A stretch of 64,000 nucleotides of DNA from Lachnospiraceae oral taxon 107 str. F0167 (GTDB lineage: Bacteria > Bacillota > Clostridia > Lachnospirales > Lachnospiraceae), in the NCBI GenBank assembly GCA_000209465.1, contig GL890583.1, forward strand, positions 348,422 through 412,421, written 5' to 3'. Shown here piece by piece: positions 1 to 8,558 of this stretch. The notes beneath the pieces were generated by a model that was not told where the DNA came from, did no database searches, and worked only from the letters and a program-made list of their open reading frames with translations. Position 1 is the first letter of the stretch; each line of letters begins with the position of its first letter. Made by a program: the position numbers and the translations under genes.

Positions 1-440
1 TGTGATCCTTACCAAGGGAATCAGTTATGATGCATACAAAGATGTTGAAAGATATTCGACGTCCGGGAGAGCAGTTAAAGGCTGCATAACCGAGCAATAA
101 AGAACAACCATAATGATTATAGGAAGCGTCCACCGAAAGGTGCTGTAATCGTAGTGTTTGGATCAGTGATGAAAGTACAAAGAATGAGCTGGTAGCCGGC
201 AGGAATTTTCTCCAAAGGGCATGACCCTGATGAATAGCTAAGCTGGCACCCTGGTTATGGACAGGCAGAACGAAGGAAGTGAGGACCCACCGTAAGGAGG
301 ATAATCCTGTTGGACATGAGAGGTGAGCTGCCATATAGGGATGGGTACACATCGAGGCCATTTAGAACGAATAGTGATGACGTTTTATTTGGTGCACCCA
401 TTATTACTATATATCTGCCCTGTATGAGGTAAAGATCACT
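1..440. other. Non-coding structured stretch, possible group II intron 5' ribozyme remnant
   Basis: No credible reading frame covers these bases. The composition is richer in G and C than the flanks, and short self-complementary blocks are frequent, for example GTCCACC/GGTGC near 128-143 and repeated GAGCTG/CAGC segments. The phrasing, with many GNRA-like and AAGTGAGG-type blocks, resembles the 5' ribozyme domains of bacterial group II introns. I see no domain V hairpin and no reverse transcriptase, so if this is an intron only its 5' part is here. The identification rests on general resemblance; a decayed structured RNA of another class is possible. Confidence 0.3.
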
Positions 441-588
441 CCATAACCTTAGTTCTATTCAATGACAGGTATCAAAAAGTATTGAATTTATTAAAAAAAC
501 ACTTGATTATATGGAGAGGGAGATTAAGGGTTATGTTTTAGTAAAACAATAGATTTGTTGAGATATAAATATTAAGGAGAAATGAGAT
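441..588. other. Intergenic leader of the TIR gene
   Basis: AT-rich stretch before the TIR gene. It holds only a 13-codon open fragment (511-552) that I do not consider a gene. The AAGGAG ribosome site of the TIR gene lies at about 574-579. No convincing terminator or operator was seen. Confidence 0.4.
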
Positions 589-1962
589 ATGAACTATGAT
601 GAATATATAGAGCGTATGAAAGATAATAAGTATAAAGAGCTTGTAGTTACAAAAAGTGGAGAGGATAAGCCATATGTGTTTATCAGTTATAGAAGTGATA
701 GCTGGAAAAAGGTTTTAACAGAAATAGTTTATAAGTTGCAGAAGGAATATGGGCTAAGAATATATTTTGATAAGGATTTTGCGTCTGAAACCAATACGTG
801 GGTTGAACAGTTTCAAAAAAATATGAATTCGCCATTCTGCAAAGCATTCATATGTTTTTTTGATGAAGGATATGTGACAAGCTATGCAACGTTAATAGAG
901 TTGATGCATGCAATGAATCCGAAAAGCAAATTGAAAGATTCTATATTTTCAATAAATTTTAATATAGACTGGAAAAAATTAGATGATAATGGTAATAATA
1001 CTGGACTTGGTGTTAAACAAGATGATAACCCAGGATGGGAAAAAGAAAAAGAGGCGTTTGAAGATGAATTTGAGTTAATAAAAGATGATAATGAATACAA
1101 AGCAGTTAAAGCTTATTATAAGCGAAACGATGAATTGAGGGTATGTGATTGTAAGGATATTATGAATATTATTCAGCCTAAAAACAGAAGGCCTTTTGCA
1201 GATACCAAAGAATTTTATGAGCATTTTATTATAAAACCACTTAAAGATAAATGCCCTAGTGTATTTGAAGATGTATTAAAAGCTGATGTTGTAAATCAAG
1301 AAAACAAAGTAATTGCTTCGAACAATGTAGAAGAAGACAGGGCATACACTTTGAAAAATGACATAATACTTAAACAAGATTCTGAGTCTAGTGTGTATGT
1401 AGAATCTATTGCTACACCTTTGTATGCTAACATACCAACAACAGTTTCAAAAGCTACAATCCTAAGGGACTTCGAAAAGCTGTGTGAAAGTGTTGATTTT
1501 TGTGTGGAATTAGGTAATGCCAGAAACAAAATAAGACATGGTGGAAAAGGTCTCTTTGATTATTTAATGGCTGCATTGCTTAGAGGTTGTGATGCTGATA
1601 TATATGATAAAAAGAATAATAGAGTAATGAGACAGGCAGGATATAATTACAATAAATATGCTGTTGTAGAGAATCCGAATGATCCTAAAACAAGTGATAT
1701 TCAATATCCATGGACTTGGACAACAAATTGCAGGAAATCAATAAAAAAGGATGACATTCCGGATAGATTCTTCAATGAAAAAGGAAAGGTAAAGTCAGGA
1801 AGGCTTGAAGACTTTAACAAAATCTTTGAGAATTTAAGACCGGAATCAACAATTGGAGAAGTTCTTGAAAAATTTGAGAGTAGAGAAAAAGGATTTGATA
1901 CAAAAGATAATACTTTGATTTTTGAGGCATGGAATTTGATTGAAGAAATACATCTAAATTAA
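589..1962 (+). CDS. TIR-domain protein, probable defence signalling enzyme
   Basis: 457 residues. Residues 29-110 form a TIR domain of the bacterial TIR_2 type: beta strand A reads YVFISYR (29-35), a second strand reads LRIYFDKDF (57-64), and the helix after SYATL carries Glu104 at the place of the NADase catalytic glutamate. Bacterial TIR domains commonly cleave NAD or make cyclic ADP-ribose-like signals in anti-phage systems. The remaining 350 residues are soluble and hydrophilic and match no family I recognise; a Trp-rich stretch (PWTWTTN) lies near residue 380. No membrane segment or signal peptide. It starts at ATG after AAGGAG. The next intact gene on the same strand is the RyR-domain membrane protein, which suggests a two-gene module. 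The TIR call is firm; enzymatic activity and role are inferred. Confidence 0.8.
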   Translation: MNYDEYIERMKDNKYKELVVTKSGEDKPYVFISYRSDSWKKVLTEIVYKLQKEYGLRIYFDKDFASETNTWVEQFQKNMNSPFCKAFICFFDEGYVTSYATLIELMHAMNPKSKLKDSIFSINFNIDWKKLDDNGNNTGLGVKQDDNPGWEKEKEAFEDEFELIKDDNEYKAVKAYYKRNDELRVCDCKDIMNIIQPKNRRPFADTKEFYEHFIIKPLKDKCPSVFEDVLKADVVNQENKVIASNNVEEDRAYTLKNDIILKQDSESSVYVESIATPLYANIPTTVSKATILRDFEKLCESVDFCVELGNARNKIRHGGKGLFDYLMAALLRGCDADIYDKKNNRVMRQAGYNYNKYAVVENPNDPKTSDIQYPWTWTTNCRKSIKKDDIPDRFFNEKGKVKSGRLEDFNKIFENLRPESTIGEVLEKFESREKGFDTKDNTLIFEAWNLIEEIHLN

Positions 1963-2515
1963 ATTAAAAAGTTGTATTAAATTTTATAGAATATAGATGG
2001 ATGTAATGAATGTAGAACAGGTATAAGAATTGATTGCAAATAAACAGTTCCAGTCGCTTAGGTATATTCAGGTAAAGACCAATGTAATTACATTATGCAA
2101 AATTTAGTAAAGCCGAATAAACTTAAATATGACATTAAAGATATTTTAGATAGTATCCTTAACCAAAACACTATAGAAGTAAGAACTTAACAGACGCTAA
2201 GCAGCGTTAGGAATTCAGGCAAAAAGGAATTAGAAAGCTGGATTTATCAATATTTTGTTAAAATCAATAAAGTTCCTGCTCATCATCACAGATCTTATAA
2301 ACTTGTTTATATAGACCTTAATTAAAAGAATATATCTATCAGATTGTATATAAAGTTGTAAACCATAAAGAATCTAATGTCTGGTAATAAGAAGAAATGT
2401 GTTCCAAAAGCTCGGACAAGGAAGCGTTATGGTTAGAAATATGTTGGAGAATAAAACATAGCTTAATTTAAAGTGGATTATACTAATTTATTGATGATAG
2501 AATGGATGTGAAAGA
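1963..2515. other. Decayed spacer between the TIR and RyR-domain genes
   Basis: About 550 bases with no intact gene. The only readable material is the broken unit at 2095-2325. No terminator follows the TIR gene, so co-transcription with the gene at 2516 is possible but not shown. The ribosome site of the RyR-domain gene is weak (GTGAAAG just before its ATG). Confidence 0.4.
2095..2325 (+). pseudogene. Small unknown gene with in-frame ochre codon
   Basis: A 76-codon unit from ATG 2095 to TAA 2323-2325, interrupted by an in-frame TAA at 2188-2190. Both parts have ordinary protein-like composition: the first is Lys/Leu-rich (KPNKLKYDIKDIL), the second contains ESWIYQYF and PAHHHRSYKL. I do not recognise the family. 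It lies between the TIR and RyR-domain genes and could be a lost third component, or an unrelated remnant. It may also be chance open sequence, so confidence is low. Confidence 0.3.
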
Positions 2516-3862
2516 ATGATAAAGAAAATGTTGCCTGTACTTGCCATATTGCCAATGGCTATAGGTGTGCTAGGGTATATGTTGGCAGGCGAAATGTTTT
2601 CAAATGCCTTGTATGCTGCATTTGCATTATATTTTACAAATCCGATTTCAGATGCCTATAATGTATTTGTAGAAGCTGCAAGATGGACAGCTCCGCTGGT
2701 AACAGCTACTGCTATTCTATGTGTGTTACAAAGCGTATGGGATGCATTGAGATATAGGATAAAACTATTAAGAAAAAAAGATAGTGTTGCGGTGTATTCT
2801 GATAATGAGTGTCATATTGAATTCAGTAAAGATGTAAGTGTAATCTATCCCGGAGATAGATTTAAAAGCTATGCTCGTTCTCATATTATAATGTTTTCGT
2901 CAGATGAAAAAAATCTTCGATTTTATGAGGAGCATAAGGATGAACTTGCAGATAGGAAAGTGTTCATAGCCGTAAAAGATATAGAATGCAGTTTCTTGAA
3001 TTCATTAGGTAATATAACAGTTTTTGATATAAATACTACTATTGCCGGAATGCTTTGGAAGGAAATATCTTTATGGAATATTGGATTTTCTGTATATAAT
3101 ATTGTCATATGGGGAGATAATATTCTGACCGAAAATATAATTAGTACTGGTCTGCAACTTAATTTATTCTCACGAAATCAGAAAGTCATATACCATGTTA
3201 TTGCAGATAATGCAAACTTTAAAGTAAGACATAGTGAACTTAGGCTTATGAATAATGATGAAATTCATTATCATAATAAGGATGATTCTAATATATGGAA
3301 TTTGATATTAGAAGCAGATATTGTTATCGTACCTGATGTTCCTGACGCCGAAACGATGCAGACCATCGTTGTAAAAGCGGGAGATTCAAAGGTTTATTAT
3401 TATTCTCCACATTCGGGAGATTTGATTTCATATTTTTCACAAGGAAGTATTATTCCGTTTGGTAGAGATGATATGGTGTTTACAGATGATAATATAAGAA
3501 GATTTAAGTTGTTTTGTAAAGCTGTTAAATTAAATGAGCATTATGCAACTTTGTATGATACAGAGCGAAATTGGAATGCACTTTCTGGATTTCTTAAAGG
3601 GTCAAATATTTCTGCTTCCGCTTTTGGAGAAGTATTGTTTGACCTTAACTCAAGAATAAGTGAGGAAGAGCAGGCCGAACTTGAACATATAAGATGGTGT
3701 AGATTCTATTTTTTGAATTACTATACTTTTGGGATTCCAAAGAATGGTAAAAATCGAGATGATAAAAGAAGAATTCATAAGGATCTGGTCGCCTACAATG
3801 AACTTGATCAGGCTGAGAAATTAAAAGATTTGGATGCAATACGGATTACTCGTGATTTATAA
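2516..3862 (+). CDS. Membrane protein with C-terminal RyR domain, candidate TIR-partner effector
   Basis: 448 residues. Two or three hydrophobic segments occupy the N-terminus (about 6-24, 28-42 and 57-76), followed by basic residues (RYRIKLLRKK) that place the rest in the cytoplasm. Residues 90-370 look like an alternating alpha/beta fold in the manner of a nucleotide-binding TrkA-N-like domain, with strands such as VYNIVIWG and ADIVIVPD. Residues 385-448 match a RyR domain: ELEHIRW, a YTFG turn and IHKDLVAYNEL. Bacterial RyR domains occur in nucleotide-signal conflict systems, often joined to membrane or ion-channel-like parts. The TIR gene upstream could supply the signal. An IS256 element lies just downstream. 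The RyR call is good; channel function and ligand are inference. Confidence 0.7.
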   Translation: MIKKMLPVLAILPMAIGVLGYMLAGEMFSNALYAAFALYFTNPISDAYNVFVEAARWTAPLVTATAILCVLQSVWDALRYRIKLLRKKDSVAVYSDNECHIEFSKDVSVIYPGDRFKSYARSHIIMFSSDEKNLRFYEEHKDELADRKVFIAVKDIECSFLNSLGNITVFDINTTIAGMLWKEISLWNIGFSVYNIVIWGDNILTENIISTGLQLNLFSRNQKVIYHVIADNANFKVRHSELRLMNNDEIHYHNKDDSNIWNLILEADIVIVPDVPDAETMQTIVVKAGDSKVYYYSPHSGDLISYFSQGSIIPFGRDDMVFTDDNIRRFKLFCKAVKLNEHYATLYDTERNWNALSGFLKGSNISASAFGEVLFDLNSRISEEEQAELEHIRWCRFYFLNYYTFGIPKNGKNRDDKRRIHKDLVAYNELDQAEKLKDLDAIRITRDL

Positions 3863-3913
3863 AAATAAACACGATGTGGCTGTCGAGAAGTAAGCAATTT
3901 GTTACTAAATCAC

Positions 3914-3920
3914 AAAAATA
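3914..3920. repeat. Target-site duplication, left copy (IS256-family element)
   Basis: AAAAATA directly before the left end of the IS and again directly after its right end (5431-5437). IS256-family elements usually duplicate 8-9 bases; seven identical bases are visible here. Confidence 0.55.
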
Positions 3921-3965
3921 GAGCTTGTGTAAATTTTTCTGTAAATAATGCTAAGAAAGGTCTTC

Positions 3966-3987
3966 TATGATAAAATATTTTATCATA
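3966..3987 (+). promoter_or_regulatory. Perfect 22-base palindrome at the IS256 transposase leader
   Basis: The two 11-base arms TATGATAAAAT and ATTTTATCATA abut without a loop and end at the first base of the AAGGAGG ribosome site. It could be an operator, or a hairpin that blocks translation from transcripts entering from outside, as seen in other insertion sequences. Function is inferred. Confidence 0.5.
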
Positions 3988-4002
3988 AGGAGGCCTTTTA
4001 TT

Positions 4003-5244
4003 ATGGCAAGAGAAAAGAAACCGGTACACAGAGTACAAATGACAGAAGGAAAGCGTAACATCATTCACCAACTCTTGGAAGAATACGATATCCAATCAGC
4101 AGAAGACATTCAAGATGCTCTAAAAGATCTTCTCGGTGGAACGATCAAAGAAATGATGGAAGCAGAAATGGATGAACACCTGGGATACGAAAAATCAGAG
4201 CGTTATAAAAGCGATGATTATCGTAATGGTTATAAGCGAAAAAGAGTAAACAGTCGTTATGGTTCTATGGAGATCGAAGTTCCACAAGATAGAAAATCAA
4301 CCTTTGAACCTCAAGTAGTAAAGAAACGTCAAAAAGATATTTCCGACATTGATCAAAAGATTATTTCCATGTATGCGAAAGGTATGACAACTCGCCAGAT
4401 CTCAGAAACGATCGAAGATATTTACGGCTTTGAAACATCAGAAGGTTTTATATCTGATGTTACAGATAAGCTTTTACCACAGATCGAAGACTGGCAGAAT
4501 CGACCTTTGGATGAGATCTATCCGATCCTCTATATCGATGCGATCCACTACTCTGTTCGTGACAACGGTATCATACGAAAGCTAGCTGCTTATGTCATTC
4601 TTGGTATCAATACAGAAGGAAAGAAAGAGGTCCTTACGATTCAAGTAGGCGATAATGAAAGCTCTAAATACTGGCTTTCAGTATTAAATGAACTGAAGAA
4701 CCGAGGTGTAAAGGATATCCTTATTCTTTGTGCAGATGGACTGACAGGCATAAAAGAAGCGATCTGTGCGGCTTTTCCGAAAACAGAATATCAAAGGTGT
4801 ATAGTACATCAGGTAAGAAACACACTCAAATACGTACCTGACAAGGATAGAAAAGCTTTTGCAACAGACCTGAAAACTATTTATCAGGCTTCGGATGAAG
4901 AAAAAGCACGTTAGTCTTTGGATCGTGTTACAGAGAAATGGACATCAAAATATCCAAATTCTATGAAACGCTGGTACGATAACTGGGACGCTATCACCCC
5001 TATTTTCAAGTTTTCTGTGGATGTAAGAAAGGTTATTTATACTACCAACGCCATTGAAAGCCTAAATTCCACATACAGAAAGTTAAATCGCCAAAGAAGC
5101 GTATTTCCAAGCGATACAGCCCTGCTAAAAGCCTTGTATCTGGCGACATTTGAAGCTACTAAGAAGTGGACAACTACCATACGAAACTGGGGACAGATAT
5201 ATGGAGAATTGAGCATCATGTATGAGGGGCGTCTTCCCGAGTAA
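4003..5244 (+). pseudogene. IS256-family transposase with in-frame amber codon
   Basis: DDE transposase of the Transposase_mut family. The start is ATG 4003 after AAGGAGG, reading MAREKKPVHR. The first aspartate lies in LYIDAIHYSVRD and the second in ILCADGLTGIKEA, followed by YQRCIVHQVRN; the glutamate part lies after the break in VIYTTNAIESLNSTYRKLNR. The frame is whole except for TAG at 4912-4914, between DEEKAR and SLDRVTEKW, so the product would lose its third catalytic residue. A single base change explains it; there is no frameshift. Total length without the stop would be 413 residues, normal for the family. Inactive unless read through. Confidence 0.85.
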
Positions 5245-5253
5245 CAAAAAATC

Positions 5254-5320
5254 GACCACAAGTCAAGGATAAAATAAACGTCGGTCTTCGACCGACGCCC
5301 TTGACGTGGGTCTGATTTTT
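5254..5320 (+). terminator. Large hairpin terminator at the end of the IS256 transposase
   Basis: An inner perfect stem CGTCGGTC-TTC-GACCGACG (5279-5297) sits inside an outer pairing of GTCAAGG (5262-5268) with CCTTGAC, extended by GACC/GGGTC, and is followed by a T-run. Probably ends transposase transcription and insulates downstream DNA. Confidence 0.7.
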
Positions 5321-5430
5321 TGATTATTATATTAATAAGGACAAATGCCAAATGATGGCATTCGCCTTAAAATAATACTTATCATAGAAGTCCGAAAGTT
5401 GGAATTTACAGACTTTGATTCACACAGCCC

Positions 5431-5437
5431 AAAAATA
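5431..5437. repeat. Target-site duplication, right copy (IS256-family element)
   Basis: AAAAATA directly after the right inverted repeat, matching 3914-3920. Confidence 0.55.
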
Positions 5438-5634
5438 AAAACATCCTAGAAGTAAAGATTTTTTGACTTTGTAGATTTATAAAAAATTATATTGCTAAAA
5501 ATTTCCCCAAGTTTTTTCACGTATGAGGATATATACTCAGCGGTATGATTTATAATGTTTTTTTGTGCACATCACATCATTTTTAATCCGCATATCTGAT
5601 GAAAAATGATATATATTTCTTTAGAGCAGAAGTA
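5438..5634. other. AT-rich gap without features
   Basis: I see no gene, promoter or terminator here. It lies between the IS and the stump of a response regulator, so it may be decayed coding sequence. Confidence 0.3.
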
Positions 5635-5745
5635 TTATAGACAAAGAAATATCTCATCTATACCTATTTCAGGTAATATGGCGAGGGTTTTAATCCCTCG
5701 CCTGATTATCGGTTCGTCATCAACTATAAGCAGCTTATACATCAT
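5635..5745 (-). pseudogene. Response regulator N-terminal stump (YesN-like)
   Basis: The minus strand reads MMYKLLIVDDEPIIRRGIKT and stops after 36 codons. LLIVDDEPIIRRGI is the first strand and acidic pocket of a receiver domain, with the wording typical of YesN/AraC-type regulators of sugar uptake in Firmicutes. The phosphoacceptor aspartate and the DNA-binding part are absent. A GGAG site precedes the start. The rest was probably deleted, perhaps when the neighbouring IS arrived; this is inferred. Not functional as a regulator. Confidence 0.7.
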
Positions 5746-5764
5746 ATCTCCATAATTTGCAATA

Positions 5765-6904
5765 TTATTCAACCAAGTACTTTAAATATCCATAACCCCT
5801 TTCTTCCATCTGTGAGTATGGAATAAATTCAAGAGAAGCGCTGTTGATACAGTATCTTTTTCCACCCTGATCCTTTGGACCGTCATTAAAAACATGGCCC
5901 AAATGTGCATCTCCGCTTCTGCTTCTTACCTCGGTTCTTGTCATATTAAAGCTGTTGTCTTCATTATATTTTACCACATCTTTATCAATAGGTTTAGAAA
6001 AACTCGGCCAGCCACATCCTGATTCAAATTTATCTGTGGATGAGAAAAGCGGCTCCTTTGTTGTGATATCTACATATATACCTTTTTCAAAATTGTTCCA
6101 GTATTCATTTGAAAATGCTCTTTCAGTATTGTTTTGAATAGCAACACTGTATTGCATATCTGTAAGTGATTTTTTCAGCTCCTCATTGGAAGGTCTTGGA
6201 TATTTTGAAACATCAATCATAGGCTTCTTGTCATCAGACTTTATTTTTTCATCTTCAGACAGAGGTTTTTCGGCAAGAGAAAGGTTTATATGACAATAGC
6301 CGGTAGGATTTTTTGCAAGATAATCCTGATGATAGTCCTCAGCATCATAAAAATGCTTTAATGTTTGAACCTCTATTGCAATGGGTTTATCATGCTTTGT
6401 CTGCTCATTTTTTAAAACCATATCTATTATATTTTTATCATTATCATCTGTATAATAAATTCCGCTTCTGTATTGTGAACCTGTATCATTACCCTGTTTA
6501 TTTATACTTACAGGATCTACTACTCTAAGATAATATGCAAGTATATCCTCAAGGCTGATTATTTCAGGATCATATACCACCTTTACAGTCTCTGCATGAC
6601 CGCTTGAATGTAAATCATGATATCCCGGATTTTCAGTTTTTCCATTGGCATAGCCGCTTACGGCATCCTCAATACCGTTTATCTTTTGCATATAGGCTTC
6701 AAGCCCCCAAAAACATCCACCTGCAAGATAGATTTCTTTGTATTTACCGTGCTGTTTCATATTCTGTACCTCCGTATTTGATTCAATATTATTTGTATTT
6801 TTTGCTTCACTTACCTCCTTGCGGCTTTTAAAAACATTTACCGACAGGAAAACTATCACAATAAAAAATACAGGTAGTATAAAAAGTAATTTATCTTTTC
6901 TCAT
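5765..6904 (-). CDS. msrAB: Membrane-anchored methionine sulfoxide reductase MsrA-MsrB fusion
   Basis: 379 residues. An N-terminal hydrophobic helix ([15 protein letters not shown], 6-20) anchors the protein outside the membrane. The MsrA domain follows with the catalytic [10 protein letters not shown] (Cys64) and [10 protein letters not shown]. The MsrB domain fills the C-terminus with [24 protein letters not shown] and the catalytic cysteine in [11 protein letters not shown]. MsrA reduces the S and MsrB the R form of methionine sulfoxide, so the fusion repairs oxidised surface proteins. Both active-site cysteines are ordinary cysteines. The MsrB domain appears to lack the CxxC zinc pairs of some relatives. 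It is transcribed alone on the minus strand, divergently from the methyltransferase. High confidence. Confidence 0.95.
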   Translation of the reverse strand: MRKDKLLFILPVFFIVIVFLSVNVFKSRKEVSEAKNTNNIESNTEVQNMKQHGKYKEIYLAGGCFWGLEAYMQKINGIEDAVSGYANGKTENPGYHDLHSSGHAETVKVVYDPEIISLEDILAYYLRVVDPVSINKQGNDTGSQYRSGIYYTDDNDKNIIDMVLKNEQTKHDKPIAIEVQTLKHFYDAEDYHQDYLAKNPTGYCHINLSLAEKPLSEDEKIKSDDKKPMIDVSKYPRPSNEELKKSLTDMQYSVAIQNNTERAFSNEYWNNFEKGIYVDITTKEPLFSSTDKFESGCGWPSFSKPIDKDVVKYNEDNSFNMTRTEVRSRSGDAHLGHVFNDGPKDQGGKRYCINSASLEFIPYSQMEERGYGYLKYLVE

Positions 6905-7071
6905 ATATATTCCTTTTCTTATATTTATATTATTTTATCCGATATTAATTTATTTCGGATTTATATTTTATATGATAAAATAAAATCATTATATATGTAA
7001 TAGAATTTTATTTAGAAAAACATGAATATTATTATGTATAGCTGAAAATTATAAAAGATAAAGGATTTTTT

Positions 7072-7689
7072 ATGAAAGAGAATTATTTTGATACCCTTGC
7101 AAAGGAATGGAATACTCCACAAAGAAAGAATACAAGTGAGAATATAAAAGAAATTATTTTAAATAAATTTGATAATAAACCTCATTCACAGGTAAAAGCA
7201 CTGGAAATAGGGGCGGGAGACGGCATACTTGCAATACTGCTTTCAGAGCATTTCAGTAAAATAGATTGTATAGACAGTTCAAGCGGAATGAGAGAGGAAT
7301 TCTTAAAAAACAAAGAAAAATTTATGACTGAAAATATTTTTATCTATGATGAGAGTTTTTTGTCGGATAATGTTCACAGATATGATCTTATATATAGCCA
7401 AAAGGCTTTCCATCATATCGTGGATATTGAGGCTGAACTTAGAAGTTTAAAAGAAGTAATTGATAAGGATGGAGTATTTTATCTTATAGATTTATGTACT
7501 GTACCAAGAGAATTTCATAATGATTTTCCGGGTTTTGACGGTCATGACGGCTTTTCAAAGGATGAGATTTATACATACTTTGAAAATACAGGTTGGGAAG
7601 TGACAGACTATGAAATAATTATGCAGGGTAAAAGAAATGGTATAGATTTCAGTATGTTTATGGCAGTAGGAAAAGTGAAGCAGCAGTAA
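7072..7689 (+). CDS. Class I SAM-dependent methyltransferase
   Basis: 205 residues. Motif I reads ALEIGAGDG (44-52), the acidic end of strand 2 is in KIDCIDSSSGM, and the segment YDLIYSQKAFHHI is motif IV of small-molecule methyltransferases (Methyltransf_11/25 type). The product probably transfers methyl from S-adenosylmethionine to a small substrate, but nothing shows which. The AlkD-like gene begins 38 bases after the stop, so the two are probably transcribed together. Family certain, substrate unknown. Confidence 0.8.
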   Translation: MKENYFDTLAKEWNTPQRKNTSENIKEIILNKFDNKPHSQVKALEIGAGDGILAILLSEHFSKIDCIDSSSGMREEFLKNKEKFMTENIFIYDESFLSDNVHRYDLIYSQKAFHHIVDIEAELRSLKEVIDKDGVFYLIDLCTVPREFHNDFPGFDGHDGFSKDEIYTYFENTGWEVTDYEIIMQGKRNGIDFSMFMAVGKVKQQ

Positions 7690-7727
7690 ATATTATCTTA
7701 TATTTATAAATTAAAACAGGAGATATT

Positions 7728-8417
7728 ATGATTTCGGATGAGATAAGAGATGAATTATTTAAAATACAGGATATAGTGTATAGAGATTTTAACAGTAAAC
7801 TTATTCCTACAGTAAAAAAGGAAGATATGATCGGAGTGAGAACTCCGGAGCTTAGAAAGCATGCAAAGAAACTTTTAAAAGAGGAAGGTGTGGAGGATTT
7901 TTTACATTCGCTTCCACATAAATATTTTGATGAAAATCAGCTTCATGCATTTATAATTTCAGAGATAAAGGATTTTAAGTTATGTATTGACGAGTTGATA
8001 ATTTTTTTGCCTTATTTGGATAACTGGGCAACCTGTGATCAGCTTTCACCAAAGATATTTAAAAAATATCGCAATGATTTGCTTCCACATATATATGAAT
8101 GGTTAAAGTCGGATAAAACCTATACTGTAAGATTTGGTATAGGTATGCTTATGGAACATTTTTTGGATGAAGATTTTAAAAGTGAATATCCTGAAATGGT
8201 GGCAGCTGTAAGGTCGGAGGAATATTATATAAATATGATGACTGCATGGTATTTTGCAACTGCACTTGCAAAGCAGTATGAAAGTATACTGCCGTTTATT
8301 GAGGGTAATAAGTTGGATACTTGGACGCATAATAAGTCTATTCAAAAAGCGATAGAAAGCAATCGTATCAATGCGGAGCAAAAGAATTACCTTAAAGGAC
8401 TGAAGATAAAAAAATAA
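7728..8417 (+). CDS. DNA alkylation repair protein, AlkD-like HEAT-repeat family
   Basis: 229 residues, all helical. The family wording is clear: GVRTPELRKHAK near residue 38, LPYLDNWATCDQLSPKIFKK in the middle and YYINMMTAWYFATALAKQY near residue 170. AlkD proteins remove bulky or charged N3- and N7-alkyl purines without flipping the base. The conserved Trp/Asp/Arg set of the groove is plausible here: DNW, and RFGIGMLM. An AGGAG site precedes ATG 7728. Its neighbour at 8559 is an alkyltransferase-like fusion, so this stretch reads as a small alkylation-repair group. Confidence 0.9.
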   Translation: MISDEIRDELFKIQDIVYRDFNSKLIPTVKKEDMIGVRTPELRKHAKKLLKEEGVEDFLHSLPHKYFDENQLHAFIISEIKDFKLCIDELIIFLPYLDNWATCDQLSPKIFKKYRNDLLPHIYEWLKSDKTYTVRFGIGMLMEHFLDEDFKSEYPEMVAAVRSEEYYINMMTAWYFATALAKQYESILPFIEGNKLDTWTHNKSIQKAIESNRINAEQKNYLKGLKIKK

Positions 8418-8558
8418 TGCATTGCATTTTTCTTAAAAGTTTACAGTTCAGGTAATTAGAAAATACCAGTTAAAAAGAGAAATTTACCATGACATAAATG
8501 TTTTAATGATAGAGTTAAAAAGCGTTATTTTATATTGGCAATATAAGAGAGGATTATT

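Larger units (their letters stand above)
3921..5430 (+). mobile_element. IS256-family insertion sequence
   Basis: Roughly 1.5 kb. The ends are imperfect inverted repeats: GAGCTTGTGT at the left and the complement GGGCTGTGTG at the right, both followed inward by a TCTGTAAAT block. The flanks share AAAAATA. Inside are one transposase frame with an amber codon, a 22-base perfect palindrome before its ribosome site, and a strong terminator after it. It sits 58 bases after the stop of the RyR-domain gene and may separate that gene from whatever once followed. Confidence 0.8.
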
